From an uncultured Planctomycetaceae bacterium (GTDB taxonomy: Bacteria; Planctomycetota; Planctomycetia; Pirellulales; UBA1268): DNA of 14,305 nucleotides. The stretch lies in assembly GCA_937926325.1 (NCBI GenBank), contig CALAZQ010000272.1:1-14305 (forward strand). The letters run 5' to 3'. Position numbers and translations under genes: made by a program. Shown here piece by piece: positions 4,864-12,657 of this stretch. The notes under the pieces are model-generated. The model searched no databases and was not told the DNA's origin. It saw nothing but the letters and a program-made list of their open reading frames with translations. The first letter of the stretch is position 1; every line of letters begins with the position of its first letter.

Positions 4864-7810
4864 TGTGCACCTGCGGGAGGCTGCGGCCGTTGACCTCGCC
4901 GCCGCGGGTCGTGACCTTGGCCTCGATCTGAGTCATGCCCACACGGCAACCGGCTGGCTCGTCGAAGGCGAACTCGACCGCTCTGCCGTCGAACGGCTGG
5001 CGGCACGGCTGCTGACCGATCCGGTCACTGAAGTCTGCCGGGTGGCCGAGGTCGCGGACGCGACCCTGCTGGCGCCGCCCGACGTCAGCCCATCCGGCGG
5101 CCTGACCGGCGGCCTCGTGCTGCATGTGCTGCCCAAGCCGGGCGTCACCGACCCCGCCGCTGAGAGTGCCCGGGCGGCGATGGCCCTGCTGGGAGTTGAG
5201 GCCAAGGCGGTTCGCAGCCTGCGAAAATACTGGCTGCCCGCCGGCGTCGCCGCTGAGCAGGCAGCCCAACTGGCGTGGAAGCGGCTGGCCAGTGAGGCGA
5301 TCCATGAGGTCGTTATCGGCAAGCTGACGCTGACAGGCCTGACTGGCGGTGGCCGCTGGACGCTGGTCCGTGAGACGGTGCCGCTCGACGGCCTCGACGA
5401 TGCCGCCCTCGAGGCGATCAGCCGGCAACGGTGCCTGGCCCTGACAGCAGACGAGTTGCGGGCGGTCCGGGATCACTTCGCCGCGGTCGGCCGCCCGCCC
5501 TTTGAAATTGAACTGGAGACGATTGCCCAGACCTGGAGCGAACACTGCTGCCACAAGACGCTCGGCAGCCCGATCGATCATCAGGGCCCTGACGGCCATG
5601 CCCGCTTCGACAACCTGCTGAAAGAGACCGTCTTTGCCGCCACGCAGACCGTCCGCGAGCGGCTCGGCCCCGACGACTGGTGCGTGAGTGTCTTCCGTGA
5701 CAACTCCGGGGTGGTCCGGTTCGACGGCGACCACGACATCTGCGTAAAGGTCGAGACCCACAACCATCCCTCGGCGATCGAGCCCTATGGCGGTGCCGCG
5801 ACCGGCCTGGGCGGCGTCATCCGCGACGTCCTCGGCACGGGTCATGGGGCCAAGCCGCTGGCCAACCTCGACGTCTTCTGCGTCGCACCGCTCGACACCC
5901 CGACCGAGGAGATTCCCCCCGGGGTGATTCCCCCGCCGCGGCTGCTCGACGGCGTGGTCGCCGGCGTCCGTGACTACGGCAACCGGATGGGCATTCCGAC
6001 AATCGCCGGTGCGGTCGCCTTCCACCCCGGCTACCTCGGTAACCCGCTGGTCTTCTGCGGGACGGTCGGCATCATGCCACGCGACTCGGCCGACGGCCGC
6101 GTCGAGCCGGGCGACCTGGTGGTGGTCGCCGGTGGCCGGACCGGCCGGGATGGCATTCACGGGGCGACTTTCTCGAGCATTGAACTCTCCAGCGATAGCG
6201 AGACCGAGTCGGGCGGCTCGGTTCAGATCGGCCACGCCATTCATGAAAAGACCGTCACCGACTTCGTGCTGGCGGCAGCCGCAGAGCGGCTGTTCCATGC
6301 CATCACCGACTGCGGGGCGGGCGGGCTCTCGAGTGCCGTCGGCGAGATGGGGGCCGAACTGGGGGCTGAGGTTGACCTCGACACCGTGCCACTGAAGTAC
6401 GCCGGCCTGTCGGCGACCGAGGTCTGGATCTCCGAGGCTCAAGAGCGGATGGTGCTGGCCGTCGCGCCGGCCGACTGGCCCCGGCTGGCCGAGCTTGCCC
6501 GCCAGGAAGGAACCGAGGCGACTGCGATTGGCCGGTTCACCGGTGACGGCCGGCTGGTGCTCCGCTGGGAGGGCGAGACGGTCGGCGACCTCGACTGTCA
6601 CTTCCTGCATGAGGGCCGACCGCGGCGGCGACTCAGCTCGCGATACACACCCCCGGCCGAGACCGCCGTGACCTGGTCAATCGACGGGGCCGACCTCGGC
6701 GGCGTGCTGCTTGAGCTGCTCGGGGCGGCCGACGTGGCCAGCAAGGAATGGATCATCCGGCAGTACGACCACGAGGTGCAGGGGCAGAGTGTGCTCAAGC
6801 CGCTGCTCGGGCCGGCCGCCGGTCCAGCCGACGCCACGGTCATTCGCGGGGCCCTGGGCCGGCCGCGGGGCATCGTGCTGGGCGTCGGCCTGCGGCATCA
6901 CCTCGGCCCACTCGATCCCTACCAGATGGCAGTCGGCGGCATCATTGAAGCGGTGGCCAACTGCATCGCCGCCGGGGCCGACCCGGCCCGCATCGCCCTG
7001 CTCGATAACTTCTGCTGGGGCGACTGCCGCCGCCCGGAGTCGCTCGGCACGCTGGTCGAGGCCTGCCTGGGATGCCAGGATGCCGCCATCGCCCTGGCAG
7101 CGCCGTTCGTGAGCGGCAAGGACAGCCTCAACAACGTCTTCACCTGGACCGCAGCCGACGGCCGGCAGCAGGAGCGGTCGATTCCGCCGACGCTGCTGGC
7201 AACGGCCCTGGGCCAGATCGCTGATGTCGCCCATTGCCTGTCGCCCGACCTGAAGCAGCCCGGCAACCGGCTGGCAATCATCGGCCTTTCGGTTGGCGAC
7301 CTGGCCGGCAGCCAACTGGCGGTGCTGGGCCGGGTGTCCGGCGGCCGGGTGCCGCAGGTCGACCTGGCCGGCTGCCGCCGAGTCTTTGAAACAATTCACC
7401 GGCTGGCGACGCAGCGACTGCTGCGGGCCTGCCACGACCTGTCCGACGGTGGACTGGCCGTCGCCGCCGCCGAGATGGCGATCGGCAGTGGGCTGGGGGC
7501 AGACCTCGATTTGGCCGCCGTGCCGCTGGCGGCCACTGACAGCCCGGCAACGGCCAACGATCTTCCCCGCCTGCTGACCACGGCCACCACCGAGACCCCC
7601 GGCCGGTTCCTCTGCGAGGTTGCCGAGGCTGACGCCGCCGCCTTCGCCGCCAGCTGCGGCGAGGTGCCTTGGGCCTGGCTCGGCCGGGTGACCGACCACG
7701 GCCGGCTTACCCTGCGGGTCGCCGAGGCCACGGTCGCCGACCTTTCCGTTCCCGCACTCGATGCCGCCTGGCGGGCCCCCAGCCGGGCCCATACCGGCGG
7801 CAACTGCTGA
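4847..7810 (+). CDS. purL: FGAM synthase, PurL with fused tandem PurS-like N-terminus
   Basis: The 987-residue product converts FGAR, ATP and ammonia to FGAM in purine synthesis. Two PurS-like segments come first: residues 2-70, with LTDPVTEVCRV resembling the end of PurS, and 88-160, with VLHVLPKPGVTDP and SLRKYWL. The catalytic PurL core follows. It contains the TWSEHCCHK motif at 229-237 with its catalytic His, VETHNHPSAIEPYGGAATG at 302-320, GGRTGRDGIHGATFSS at 429-444, DCGAGGLSSAVGEMG at 488-502, and the repeat-half counterparts PYQMAVGG at 691-698, VSGKDSLNN at 755-763 and CHDLSDGG at 862-869. There is no C-terminal glutaminase; the adjacent purQ provides it. The ATG at 4847 follows AAGGAAAG with good spacing; a TTG at 4829 in the same frame would add six residues and is less likely. 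The size lies between small PurL (about 740) and large PurL (about 1290). Confidence 0.95.
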   Translation: MLWEVDVHLREAAAVDLAAAGRDLGLDLSHAHTATGWLVEGELDRSAVERLAARLLTDPVTEVCRVAEVADATLLAPPDVSPSGGLTGGLVLHVLPKPGVTDPAAESARAAMALLGVEAKAVRSLRKYWLPAGVAAEQAAQLAWKRLASEAIHEVVIGKLTLTGLTGGGRWTLVRETVPLDGLDDAALEAISRQRCLALTADELRAVRDHFAAVGRPPFEIELETIAQTWSEHCCHKTLGSPIDHQGPDGHARFDNLLKETVFAATQTVRERLGPDDWCVSVFRDNSGVVRFDGDHDICVKVETHNHPSAIEPYGGAATGLGGVIRDVLGTGHGAKPLANLDVFCVAPLDTPTEEIPPGVIPPPRLLDGVVAGVRDYGNRMGIPTIAGAVAFHPGYLGNPLVFCGTVGIMPRDSADGRVEPGDLVVVAGGRTGRDGIHGATFSSIELSSDSETESGGSVQIGHAIHEKTVTDFVLAAAAERLFHAITDCGAGGLSSAVGEMGAELGAEVDLDTVPLKYAGLSATEVWISEAQERMVLAVAPADWPRLAELARQEGTEATAIGRFTGDGRLVLRWEGETVGDLDCHFLHEGRPRRRLSSRYTPPAETAVTWSIDGADLGGVLLELLGAADVASKEWIIRQYDHEVQGQSVLKPLLGPAAGPADATVIRGALGRPRGIVLGVGLRHHLGPLDPYQMAVGGIIEAVANCIAAGADPARIALLDNFCWGDCRRPESLGTLVEACLGCQDAAIALAAPFVSGKDSLNNVFTWTAADGRQQERSIPPTLLATALGQIADVAHCLSPDLKQPGNRLAIIGLSVGDLAGSQLAVLGRVSGGRVPQVDLAGCRRVFETIHRLATQRLLRACHDLSDGGLAVAAAEMAIGSGLGADLDLAAVPLAATDSPATANDLPRLLTTATTETPGRFLCEVAEADAAAFAASCGEVPWAWLGRVTDHGRLTLRVAEATVADLSVPALDAAWRAPSRAHTGGNC

Positions 7811-7857
7811 GCCGGACTCAGTTCCTTTCCCGTTCCGTACGCAGACTGGTTCCTCGC

Positions 7858-8640
7858 ATGCTTGCTCCCCGTGCCCTCGTCCTCCGTGGTCCCGGCACCA
7901 ACTGTGACCATGAAACCGCCCATGCCTTCGAACGGGCCGGTGGCCTCAGCCGCCGCGTCCACGTGCAGGCACTCGCCGAGAAGCCGACGGTGCTCGATGA
8001 CTTTCAGATCTTCTGCATTCCCGGCGGCTTCTCCTACGGCGACGACATCGCCAGCGGCCGCATCCTGGCCCTTGAGCTGGGCCAGCGGCTGGGAGAGGCC
8101 CTGCGGCAGTTCCACGACCGCGGCGGCCTGATCCTCGGTATCTGCAACGGCTTTCAGGTGTTGCTGCAGACCGGGCTCTTGCTGGCCGGCCCAGACGACG
8201 GCAGCAGCCGGCAGGCGACGCTGGCCCACAATACCTCGGGACGGTTTGTCGACTGCTGGGTGCATCTCCAGGCTGAGGCGGGCCGCTGCGTCTTTTTGCA
8301 GGGGCTGAGCCGGTTTGAGCTGCCGGTGGCCCATGCGGAGGGCCGGTTCGTCACCTCCACCGAGTCGGCCCTGGAGGTGTTCGACCGGGCCGGCCAGCTG
8401 GTGCTGCGATATGCCGACGACGACGCCGGTCGCCCCACCAACCCGAACGGCTCGGCCCGCGACGTCGCCGGCGTCTGTGACCCCACGGGCCGGATTCTGG
8501 GCCTGATGCCCCACCCAGAGCGGTTTATCGAGGCAACGCAGCACCCGGCCTGGATGGGCCGGCTCGACCCCGCCGCCGAGGCTGCCGGTCTGGCGGTGTT
8601 CCGGAATGCGGTCCGGGCCGCTGGCGGAGATGCAGGTTGA
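7858..8640 (+). CDS. purQ: FGAM synthase glutaminase subunit, PurQ
   Basis: This 260-residue class I glutamine amidotransferase hydrolyses glutamine and hands ammonia to PurL. It starts with ALVLRGPGTNCDHET, the family's N-terminal signature. IPGGFSYGDDIASG at 54-67 is the oxyanion region. LILGICNGFQVL at 91-102 holds the nucleophile Cys96. LMPHPERFIE at 216-225 provides His219 and Glu221 of the triad, so all catalytic residues are present. A short insertion at about 110-120 accounts for part of its extra length over the usual 225-230 residues. It lies 47 bp after purL on the same strand, and the pair should be co-transcribed. The ATG at 7858 begins exactly at the domain; no strong ribosome site precedes it. 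An in-frame open stretch upstream overlaps purL and has no homology-like features. Confidence 0.95.
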   Translation: MLAPRALVLRGPGTNCDHETAHAFERAGGLSRRVHVQALAEKPTVLDDFQIFCIPGGFSYGDDIASGRILALELGQRLGEALRQFHDRGGLILGICNGFQVLLQTGLLLAGPDDGSSRQATLAHNTSGRFVDCWVHLQAEAGRCVFLQGLSRFELPVAHAEGRFVTSTESALEVFDRAGQLVLRYADDDAGRPTNPNGSARDVAGVCDPTGRILGLMPHPERFIEATQHPAWMGRLDPAAEAAGLAVFRNAVRAAGGDAG

Positions 8641-8713
8641 CCCCAGGCTGCCGGTCGACCTATTTTCCCCGCCCACCGTTGTCGCCGCCTCGCTCTCGGG
8701 CCACCGGACGCTC

Positions 8714-9649
8714 ATGCCGTCGCGTCACCACTTGCACTGCTGCTTTGCTCCTCAGACCTGGCACCTGCTGGTGGCCGCCGTGGCCGTCGTCTGGGTGGCC
8801 GGTGGCTGCCAACTGCCCATTGCAGCCGGCTGGTTGGAGATCTCGGCGGCGGTCCCGGCTCCCCCGCTGGCTGACACCAACGACGCTCAGCCTGAAGGCG
8901 ACAGCCGGCTACAGACGATGCCGCTTGAGCTGACCTTCGTGCGGTATGCCGAAGATGACGCTGAACTCGGAACCGAACTCTGGAACCTCGTCGATGAACA
9001 GTGCCTGCCCAACGACCTGCGGCACCGGCTGGCCGGCAACGGCCTGCGAATCGGTCTGGTTCGCGGGCTGCTTCCCCCTGAACTGGCCGAACGGCTGACC
9101 CCGACACCCGCTGCGGACGGTACCGAACCGGCCGACAGCCCACTGGCGACCGACCGGGCGGTGGTCCGTCGCGTGATACAGACTCTGCCGGGACAGTCAA
9201 ACGAGATCGTGGCGACGCCCCGCGTCGAGGAACTGGTGCTGTTGGAACGGGATAGCCGCTCTGCGGCCGAGGCCTTGTCGGGGCAGACCTATCGGGCCGC
9301 CAGCGCGATCTTTGATGCGCGGGTCACGCCCACGGCTGATGGTGCGGTCGAGCTCGAACTGCTGCCGCTGATCAGGCATGGCGCGGTGGAGCGCAACTGG
9401 ATCGGTGACGACGGGGCCTTCCGGCTCGAGGCCGGCCAGCAGCGGACGGTGATGGACCGGCTGGCGATCAGCTTGCCGCTGCCGGCGGACGGCGTGGTGA
9501 TCATCTCTTGCGCAGGACAGCCCTCTGCGTCGATCGGGGACGCCTTCTTTCGCGACCCCCGGGGCCGGCACGAGGGCTGCCGGCTGCTGGTGATCCGGAT
9601 GCTGGCCAGGACGACCGACCCGATGTTCTCTCCCGCGGCCGGCGGCTGA
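8714..9649 (+). CDS. Putative lipoprotein of unknown function
   Basis: This 311-residue protein has a His/Arg-containing n-region, a hydrophobic core at about 18-29 (LLVAAVAVVWVA) and a Cys at 32 preceded by AGG, which is a plausible but imperfect lipobox. It would then be attached to a membrane facing the periplasm. I do not recognise a domain. The mature part has an early segment around LELTFVRY...LWNLVDEQCLPNDLRHRLAGNGLRIGLV (71-115) and a C-terminal beta-rich part ending SCAGQPSASIGDAFFRD...LLVIRMLART (265-299). This pattern feels familiar from uncharacterised planctomycete proteins, but that is memory of style, not a match. Upstream ATGs at 8606 and 8630 are in frame, but they overlap purQ and would bury the signal sequence, so 8714 is preferred. 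It lies 73 bp after purQ and could be the last gene of that transcript. Confidence 0.7.
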   Translation: MPSRHHLHCCFAPQTWHLLVAAVAVVWVAGGCQLPIAAGWLEISAAVPAPPLADTNDAQPEGDSRLQTMPLELTFVRYAEDDAELGTELWNLVDEQCLPNDLRHRLAGNGLRIGLVRGLLPPELAERLTPTPAADGTEPADSPLATDRAVVRRVIQTLPGQSNEIVATPRVEELVLLERDSRSAAEALSGQTYRAASAIFDARVTPTADGAVELELLPLIRHGAVERNWIGDDGAFRLEAGQQRTVMDRLAISLPLPADGVVIISCAGQPSASIGDAFFRDPRGRHEGCRLLVIRMLARTTDPMFSPAAGG

Positions 9650-9792
9650 GAAACTGGGCAAGCCTGGGGGTCCAACCGGCCACTTCCGATACGGCTTGGT
9701 CGAGACGTGCCTGTTATGCCGATTCAGCCCGATGGAGCCGGCAGGTCCCGTCCTCGCGACGGTGGGCTGGCCGGCCCCGCGATTTTGCCAGC

Positions 9793-9825
9793 CTGCAGTG
9801 GGAACGTTTTCCCAACGCCCTGCAG
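9793..9825. promoter_or_regulatory. Inverted repeat upstream of the CpaB-like gene
   Basis: TGGGAA (9799-9804) and TTCCCA (9809-9814) are perfect arms around a CGTT centre, and identical CTGCAG hexamers lie outside them at 9793-9798 and 9820-9825, able to extend the stem past a 5-nt bulge. The site ends 29 bp before the ATG at 9855. It could be an operator or a leader hairpin; there is no T-tract for a terminator. The remainder of the 205-bp spacer (9650-9854) shows nothing further that I can support. Confidence 0.3.
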
Positions 9826-9854
9826 CGCTGCCGTCGATTCTGCGGGCAGGACCC

Positions 9855-11546
9855 ATGAGTACCACAGCGACTTCAAAAAAAGGTTCACAAAAACATCGCC
9901 CCAGGGCCACGACGGTATTTGCCGCCGCCTTTCTGGCCGGCGCCGCGGCCGCCGTGGGGGTGAACCGAGCCCTCGATGTCCACCTGGCCCAATCAGTCCC
10001 TCAGGTGGAAAGTGAGCAGATCTTCGTCGCGATCCGTTCGCTGCCAAAGGGGTCGCCGGTCACCATCTATGACGTGGCGCTCAAGGAGTGGCCCAAGGCG
10101 ATGCTGCCGTCAACCGCCCTCCGGGCTGATGCTGTGTTTGACAATGTGGTGCTGCGTCATCCGTTGCAGGAAGGGCAGCCGATTCTGTCGCTGCAACTCG
10201 CTCAGGCCACCCCTGAGCCGACAGCCCGGCTGGCAGCTGCAGCCTCGGCACCAACTGAACGCGAACGAGTCGTGCAGTCGGCCCCACCGCAGCCGGCCCC
10301 GGCGTTTGTTCCCTATGAAGCGGCCGCACCGATTCCGGTACCGGCACCGATTGAGCAGCCACAGGCGGCCGCCGCAGCCACGCCCAGCCCTGAACTGGCG
10401 GCAACCGCGGCCACCGCAGCAGCGTCGCAAGAAACCCCTGAGCCGGCGGCCGTGGCGGCAGCAACTCCTGAGCCCGAGACCATCACCGCCGACGTGGCAG
10501 CCGTCATGCCCGCCAGCCCCGAACCTGCCGAGGCAACGCCCGCTAGCACTGAGCCCGCTGAGCCCGTGGCGGTGGCCACCGTTGAGGCGGAAACAGCTGC
10601 TGATTCCGCTCCTCCCGAAGCGGTTGCGGACGCTACCGCGGCCCCGTCTGAACCGACGGTGACCGCGCAAGTCTCCCCGCCAGTGGCGGCTTCCACCGCT
10701 GCGGTCGCGGCGGCTGAGCCGACCGTTGTCGAGCCGACTCCTGCCCCAGAGACAGCGGTCGTCGACAAGCCAACCGAGCCGACACTGGCCAGCACCGATC
10801 AGCCGACCCCGGCCGCCCCGGCCGTCACACCGGTCGATGTGACGGCTGCCGTTTTGGCAAAGGCTGCAGCCCAGCAGGCAGAAGCGGAGCGGGCCGAGCC
10901 GCAGCCGGCCGAAGTGGCCACCGCAGCTGCGCCAGCGACCGTTGCCGAGGCGGTCGAGACCATGCCGGTCACGCAGCCACCGGCGTCACGCGGGACGCCA
11001 ACTCCGGCCGGACAGCAGGTGATGCGGTATCTGGTGGTGCCGGAGCGGATCGCCCTGCAGGTCGATCATTCCTTCACGCGGCCAGAGCCGCCAGCCGCGG
11101 CACAGCAGCAGGCCCGGCAGCCGACCCGTGGCCAGCAGGGGGTTCGTCCGCTGCCCGAGATGTCGGCCGGAGGCAGTCCTGCCCGCGGCAGCCGGTCGCC
11201 AGCGGCAGCCCGCCGTGATGCCGGCGGCAATCGCCAGCCGGCCCAGCAGCTACAGGCCGCCGTCGGCAGTATTCCTCGGCCGGCCCGGCCGCCGCAGCCA
11301 CGAACACCGGCTCAGCCGCCCATCCCGGTTGAGCAGCAGGCGTCCACCGAACAAAACGAATCGGACCAACCAATTCTGCGGTCGCTGTTTCCCAAGCTTT
11401 CGGCCGGGCTGACCGCCATGGGCCAGGAATGGCGGGAATTTCGCGACGGCAGCCGCGAGCCTCCCCCGGGCCGGACGACAGCTGCGGGCTCCAGACCCAC
11501 GAGCGGTCAGCAGCGGTCGGCCACCCGCCCGCAGCAGTCGCGGTAA
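9855..11546 (+). CDS. CpaB-like SAF-domain protein with long Ala/Pro/Glu linker
   Basis: The 563-residue protein has a basic N-terminus, one membrane segment at about 19-38, then a SAF domain at about 52-115. Its features, IFVAIRSLPKGSPVTIYDVALKEWP and VVLRHPLQEGQPILSLQL, match CpaB/RcpC proteins of Flp (Tad) pili, which act in the periplasm. From about 118 to 385 the sequence is low-complexity, rich in Ala, Pro, Glu and Thr with many TPEP/SEPA-like units. This resembles a periplasm-spanning or wall-crossing linker. A short ordered-looking island follows, VMRYLVVPERIALQVDHSF at 389-407, then a basic Gln/Arg/Pro-rich stretch and a small helix at about 506-530 (ILRSLFPKLSAGLTAMGQEWREF). Typical CpaB proteins are 250-300 residues, so the linker roughly doubles this one. 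The ATG at 9855 follows GGCAGGA at suitable spacing. Tad pilus partners are not adjacent. Family assignment is sound for the SAF part only. Confidence 0.75.
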   Translation: MSTTATSKKGSQKHRPRATTVFAAAFLAGAAAAVGVNRALDVHLAQSVPQVESEQIFVAIRSLPKGSPVTIYDVALKEWPKAMLPSTALRADAVFDNVVLRHPLQEGQPILSLQLAQATPEPTARLAAAASAPTERERVVQSAPPQPAPAFVPYEAAAPIPVPAPIEQPQAAAAATPSPELAATAATAAASQETPEPAAVAAATPEPETITADVAAVMPASPEPAEATPASTEPAEPVAVATVEAETAADSAPPEAVADATAAPSEPTVTAQVSPPVAASTAAVAAAEPTVVEPTPAPETAVVDKPTEPTLASTDQPTPAAPAVTPVDVTAAVLAKAAAQQAEAERAEPQPAEVATAAAPATVAEAVETMPVTQPPASRGTPTPAGQQVMRYLVVPERIALQVDHSFTRPEPPAAAQQQARQPTRGQQGVRPLPEMSAGGSPARGSRSPAAARRDAGGNRQPAQQLQAAVGSIPRPARPPQPRTPAQPPIPVEQQASTEQNESDQPILRSLFPKLSAGLTAMGQEWREFRDGSREPPPGRTTAAGSRPTSGQQRSATRPQQSR

Positions 11547-11565
11547 GTGAACGGCCACGGCGATC

Positions 11566-12078
11566 TCACTGCCGGCGTTGGATGAGCCCGATGCCGCCGG
11601 CGATGCCGATCGCGGCTCCGACTGCGCCGAGGCCAGCCAACGCAAAGGCCATGCCCTTGCGGAGGAACGTCTGCTGGGCGAACTGCTTTTCAATCACCAT
11701 TTGGGGCCGGGACACGGTGGTGGTTGAGAAGTGCTTTTTCCAGGCCTCATAAATCTGGGCATCGGTCTGCTGGGCCACGTTTTGCCGGATCGCCTGCGGG
11801 TCAACCGGCGACTCGACGGTTCGCCCCAACCAGGCCGCCGCCCCCCAACACGCTATCGCAAGCAGTCCGCCGGCCAGCAGCATGCCCTGTGACAGCCCCC
11901 ACCCCCCCCGGGGCCCGGCCGCAATCTCCGGAGCCAGCGGCAGCCGGCTGAGTGCTCGTAATTTCGGGACCGCAACCGTCGCCTGGCAGTTGGTGCAGAC
12001 AACCTGCCCACCGGCCTGCCCGCCACTCACCGCGATCTCCGCCCCGCACGGACATACCAACAGATGTTTTTTCACCAT
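11566..12078 (-). CDS. Small zinc-ribbon membrane protein of unknown function
   Basis: This 170-residue protein starts with a probable metal-binding ribbon: Cys9-x-Cys11 and Cys28-x2-Cys31, within LVCPCGAEI and VVCTNCQATV, likely holding one zinc ion in the cytoplasm. Two membrane segments follow, at about 64-84 and 142-164, the second Gly/Ala-rich and ending in a basic IQRRQ tail. The loop between them, about 85-135, is polar and predicted to be helical. I do not recognise a named family. The start at 12078 is supported by GGAGGAG with 5-nt spacing, the best ribosome site in the window. The frame stays open far upstream, but that part runs antisense to the sigma factor gene and is not coding. 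It converges with the CpaB-like gene, with only 19 bp between stop codons. Confidence 0.82.
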   Translation of the reverse strand: MVKKHLLVCPCGAEIAVSGGQAGGQVVCTNCQATVAVPKLRALSRLPLAPEIAAGPRGGWGLSQGMLLAGGLLAIACWGAAAWLGRTVESPVDPQAIRQNVAQQTDAQIYEAWKKHFSTTTVSRPQMVIEKQFAQQTFLRKGMAFALAGLGAVGAAIGIAGGIGLIQRRQ

Positions 12079-12657
12079 TTCTTCTCCTCCCACAGCCGCC
12101 CATGAGGCTGCCACCACCCTGCTAAAGCCGGTCCCGTCGCACTGTTTTACCACCGCCGCTGGCACGACCACTATTTTGCGCGTGTTTTGACAGCAGAAAA
12201 GTTGGCCTTTCGCCATCGGCCACGGCATACTCTGGCAGTGCCGTAGCGGTCCGCGACGATCCGCCCGAACAACTCGTCCCCTCACTCCTCCTGCCCGTCC
12301 CGATTCGACCGGCCGCGGTACCGGTCGCCGGATCGTCCAGCCCCGCCGCTGGCCCGAACCAGTTGCCCGATTCCCCCAGGCCGCCTGGCCCCGCAGAAAT
12401 CGTAGCTTTTTTCCCCCACTGGACTTGTCCGCGACTTGAATCACACTGTCGTCCACGCGAATGATGATTGCATCCGCGGTGGCCTTCGGTCCCCACCGCC
12501 GCCGTCTGGCCGACGGCGTTTGCCCCCCGGCCGCCCGTCCCACCCTCGGACAGACCACCATTGACATGCTGCCGTCACTGGCGGCGGGTGAAGCCGCCGC
12601 AACAGCAGCCAACCCGTTTTTGTTTTGTAGGCCGTAGGAAACTGAAGGAGTTCTGCC
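12079..12657. promoter_or_regulatory. Long divergent spacer and probable leader of the sigma factor gene
   Basis: These 579 bp lie between the divergent starts of the zinc-ribbon gene and the sigma factor gene, so promoters for both should be here. Open frames within it are compositional and lack domains. Features seen are a 7-bp hairpin at 12500-12518 (CGCCGTC/GACGGCG, 5-nt loop), a 6-bp hairpin at 12580-12598 (GGCGGC/GCCGCC, loop GGGTGAA) and a T-rich patch at 12617-12628. A TTGACA at 12561-12566 has no matching -10 box at 17 bp. A good ribosome site, AAGGAG at 12645-12650, lies 7 nt before the TTG start. No known riboswitch or leader is recognised. Confidence 0.45.

Noticed and set aside
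4790..6610. Minus-strand 606-codon open frame opposite purL
   Set aside because: No domains; fully covered by the well-supported purL.
7396..8715. Minus-strand 439-codon open frame opposite purL/purQ
   Set aside because: Spans two certain plus-strand genes and has no recognisable motif.
10313..10795. Minus-strand Ala/Gly/Ser/Val-rich open frame opposite the CpaB-like linker
   Set aside because: Mirror image of the low-complexity Ala/Pro/Glu linker; resembles a PE-PGRS protein only by composition.
12187..12192. TTGACA as a plus-strand -35 box (also 12561-12566)
   Set aside because: Neither copy has a -10-like hexamer at 16-18 bp.
12376..12412. Possible terminator: CCAGG/CCTGG stem followed by six T
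   Set aside because: Stem of only 5 bp and T-tract 18 nt away; no gene ends nearby on the plus strand.
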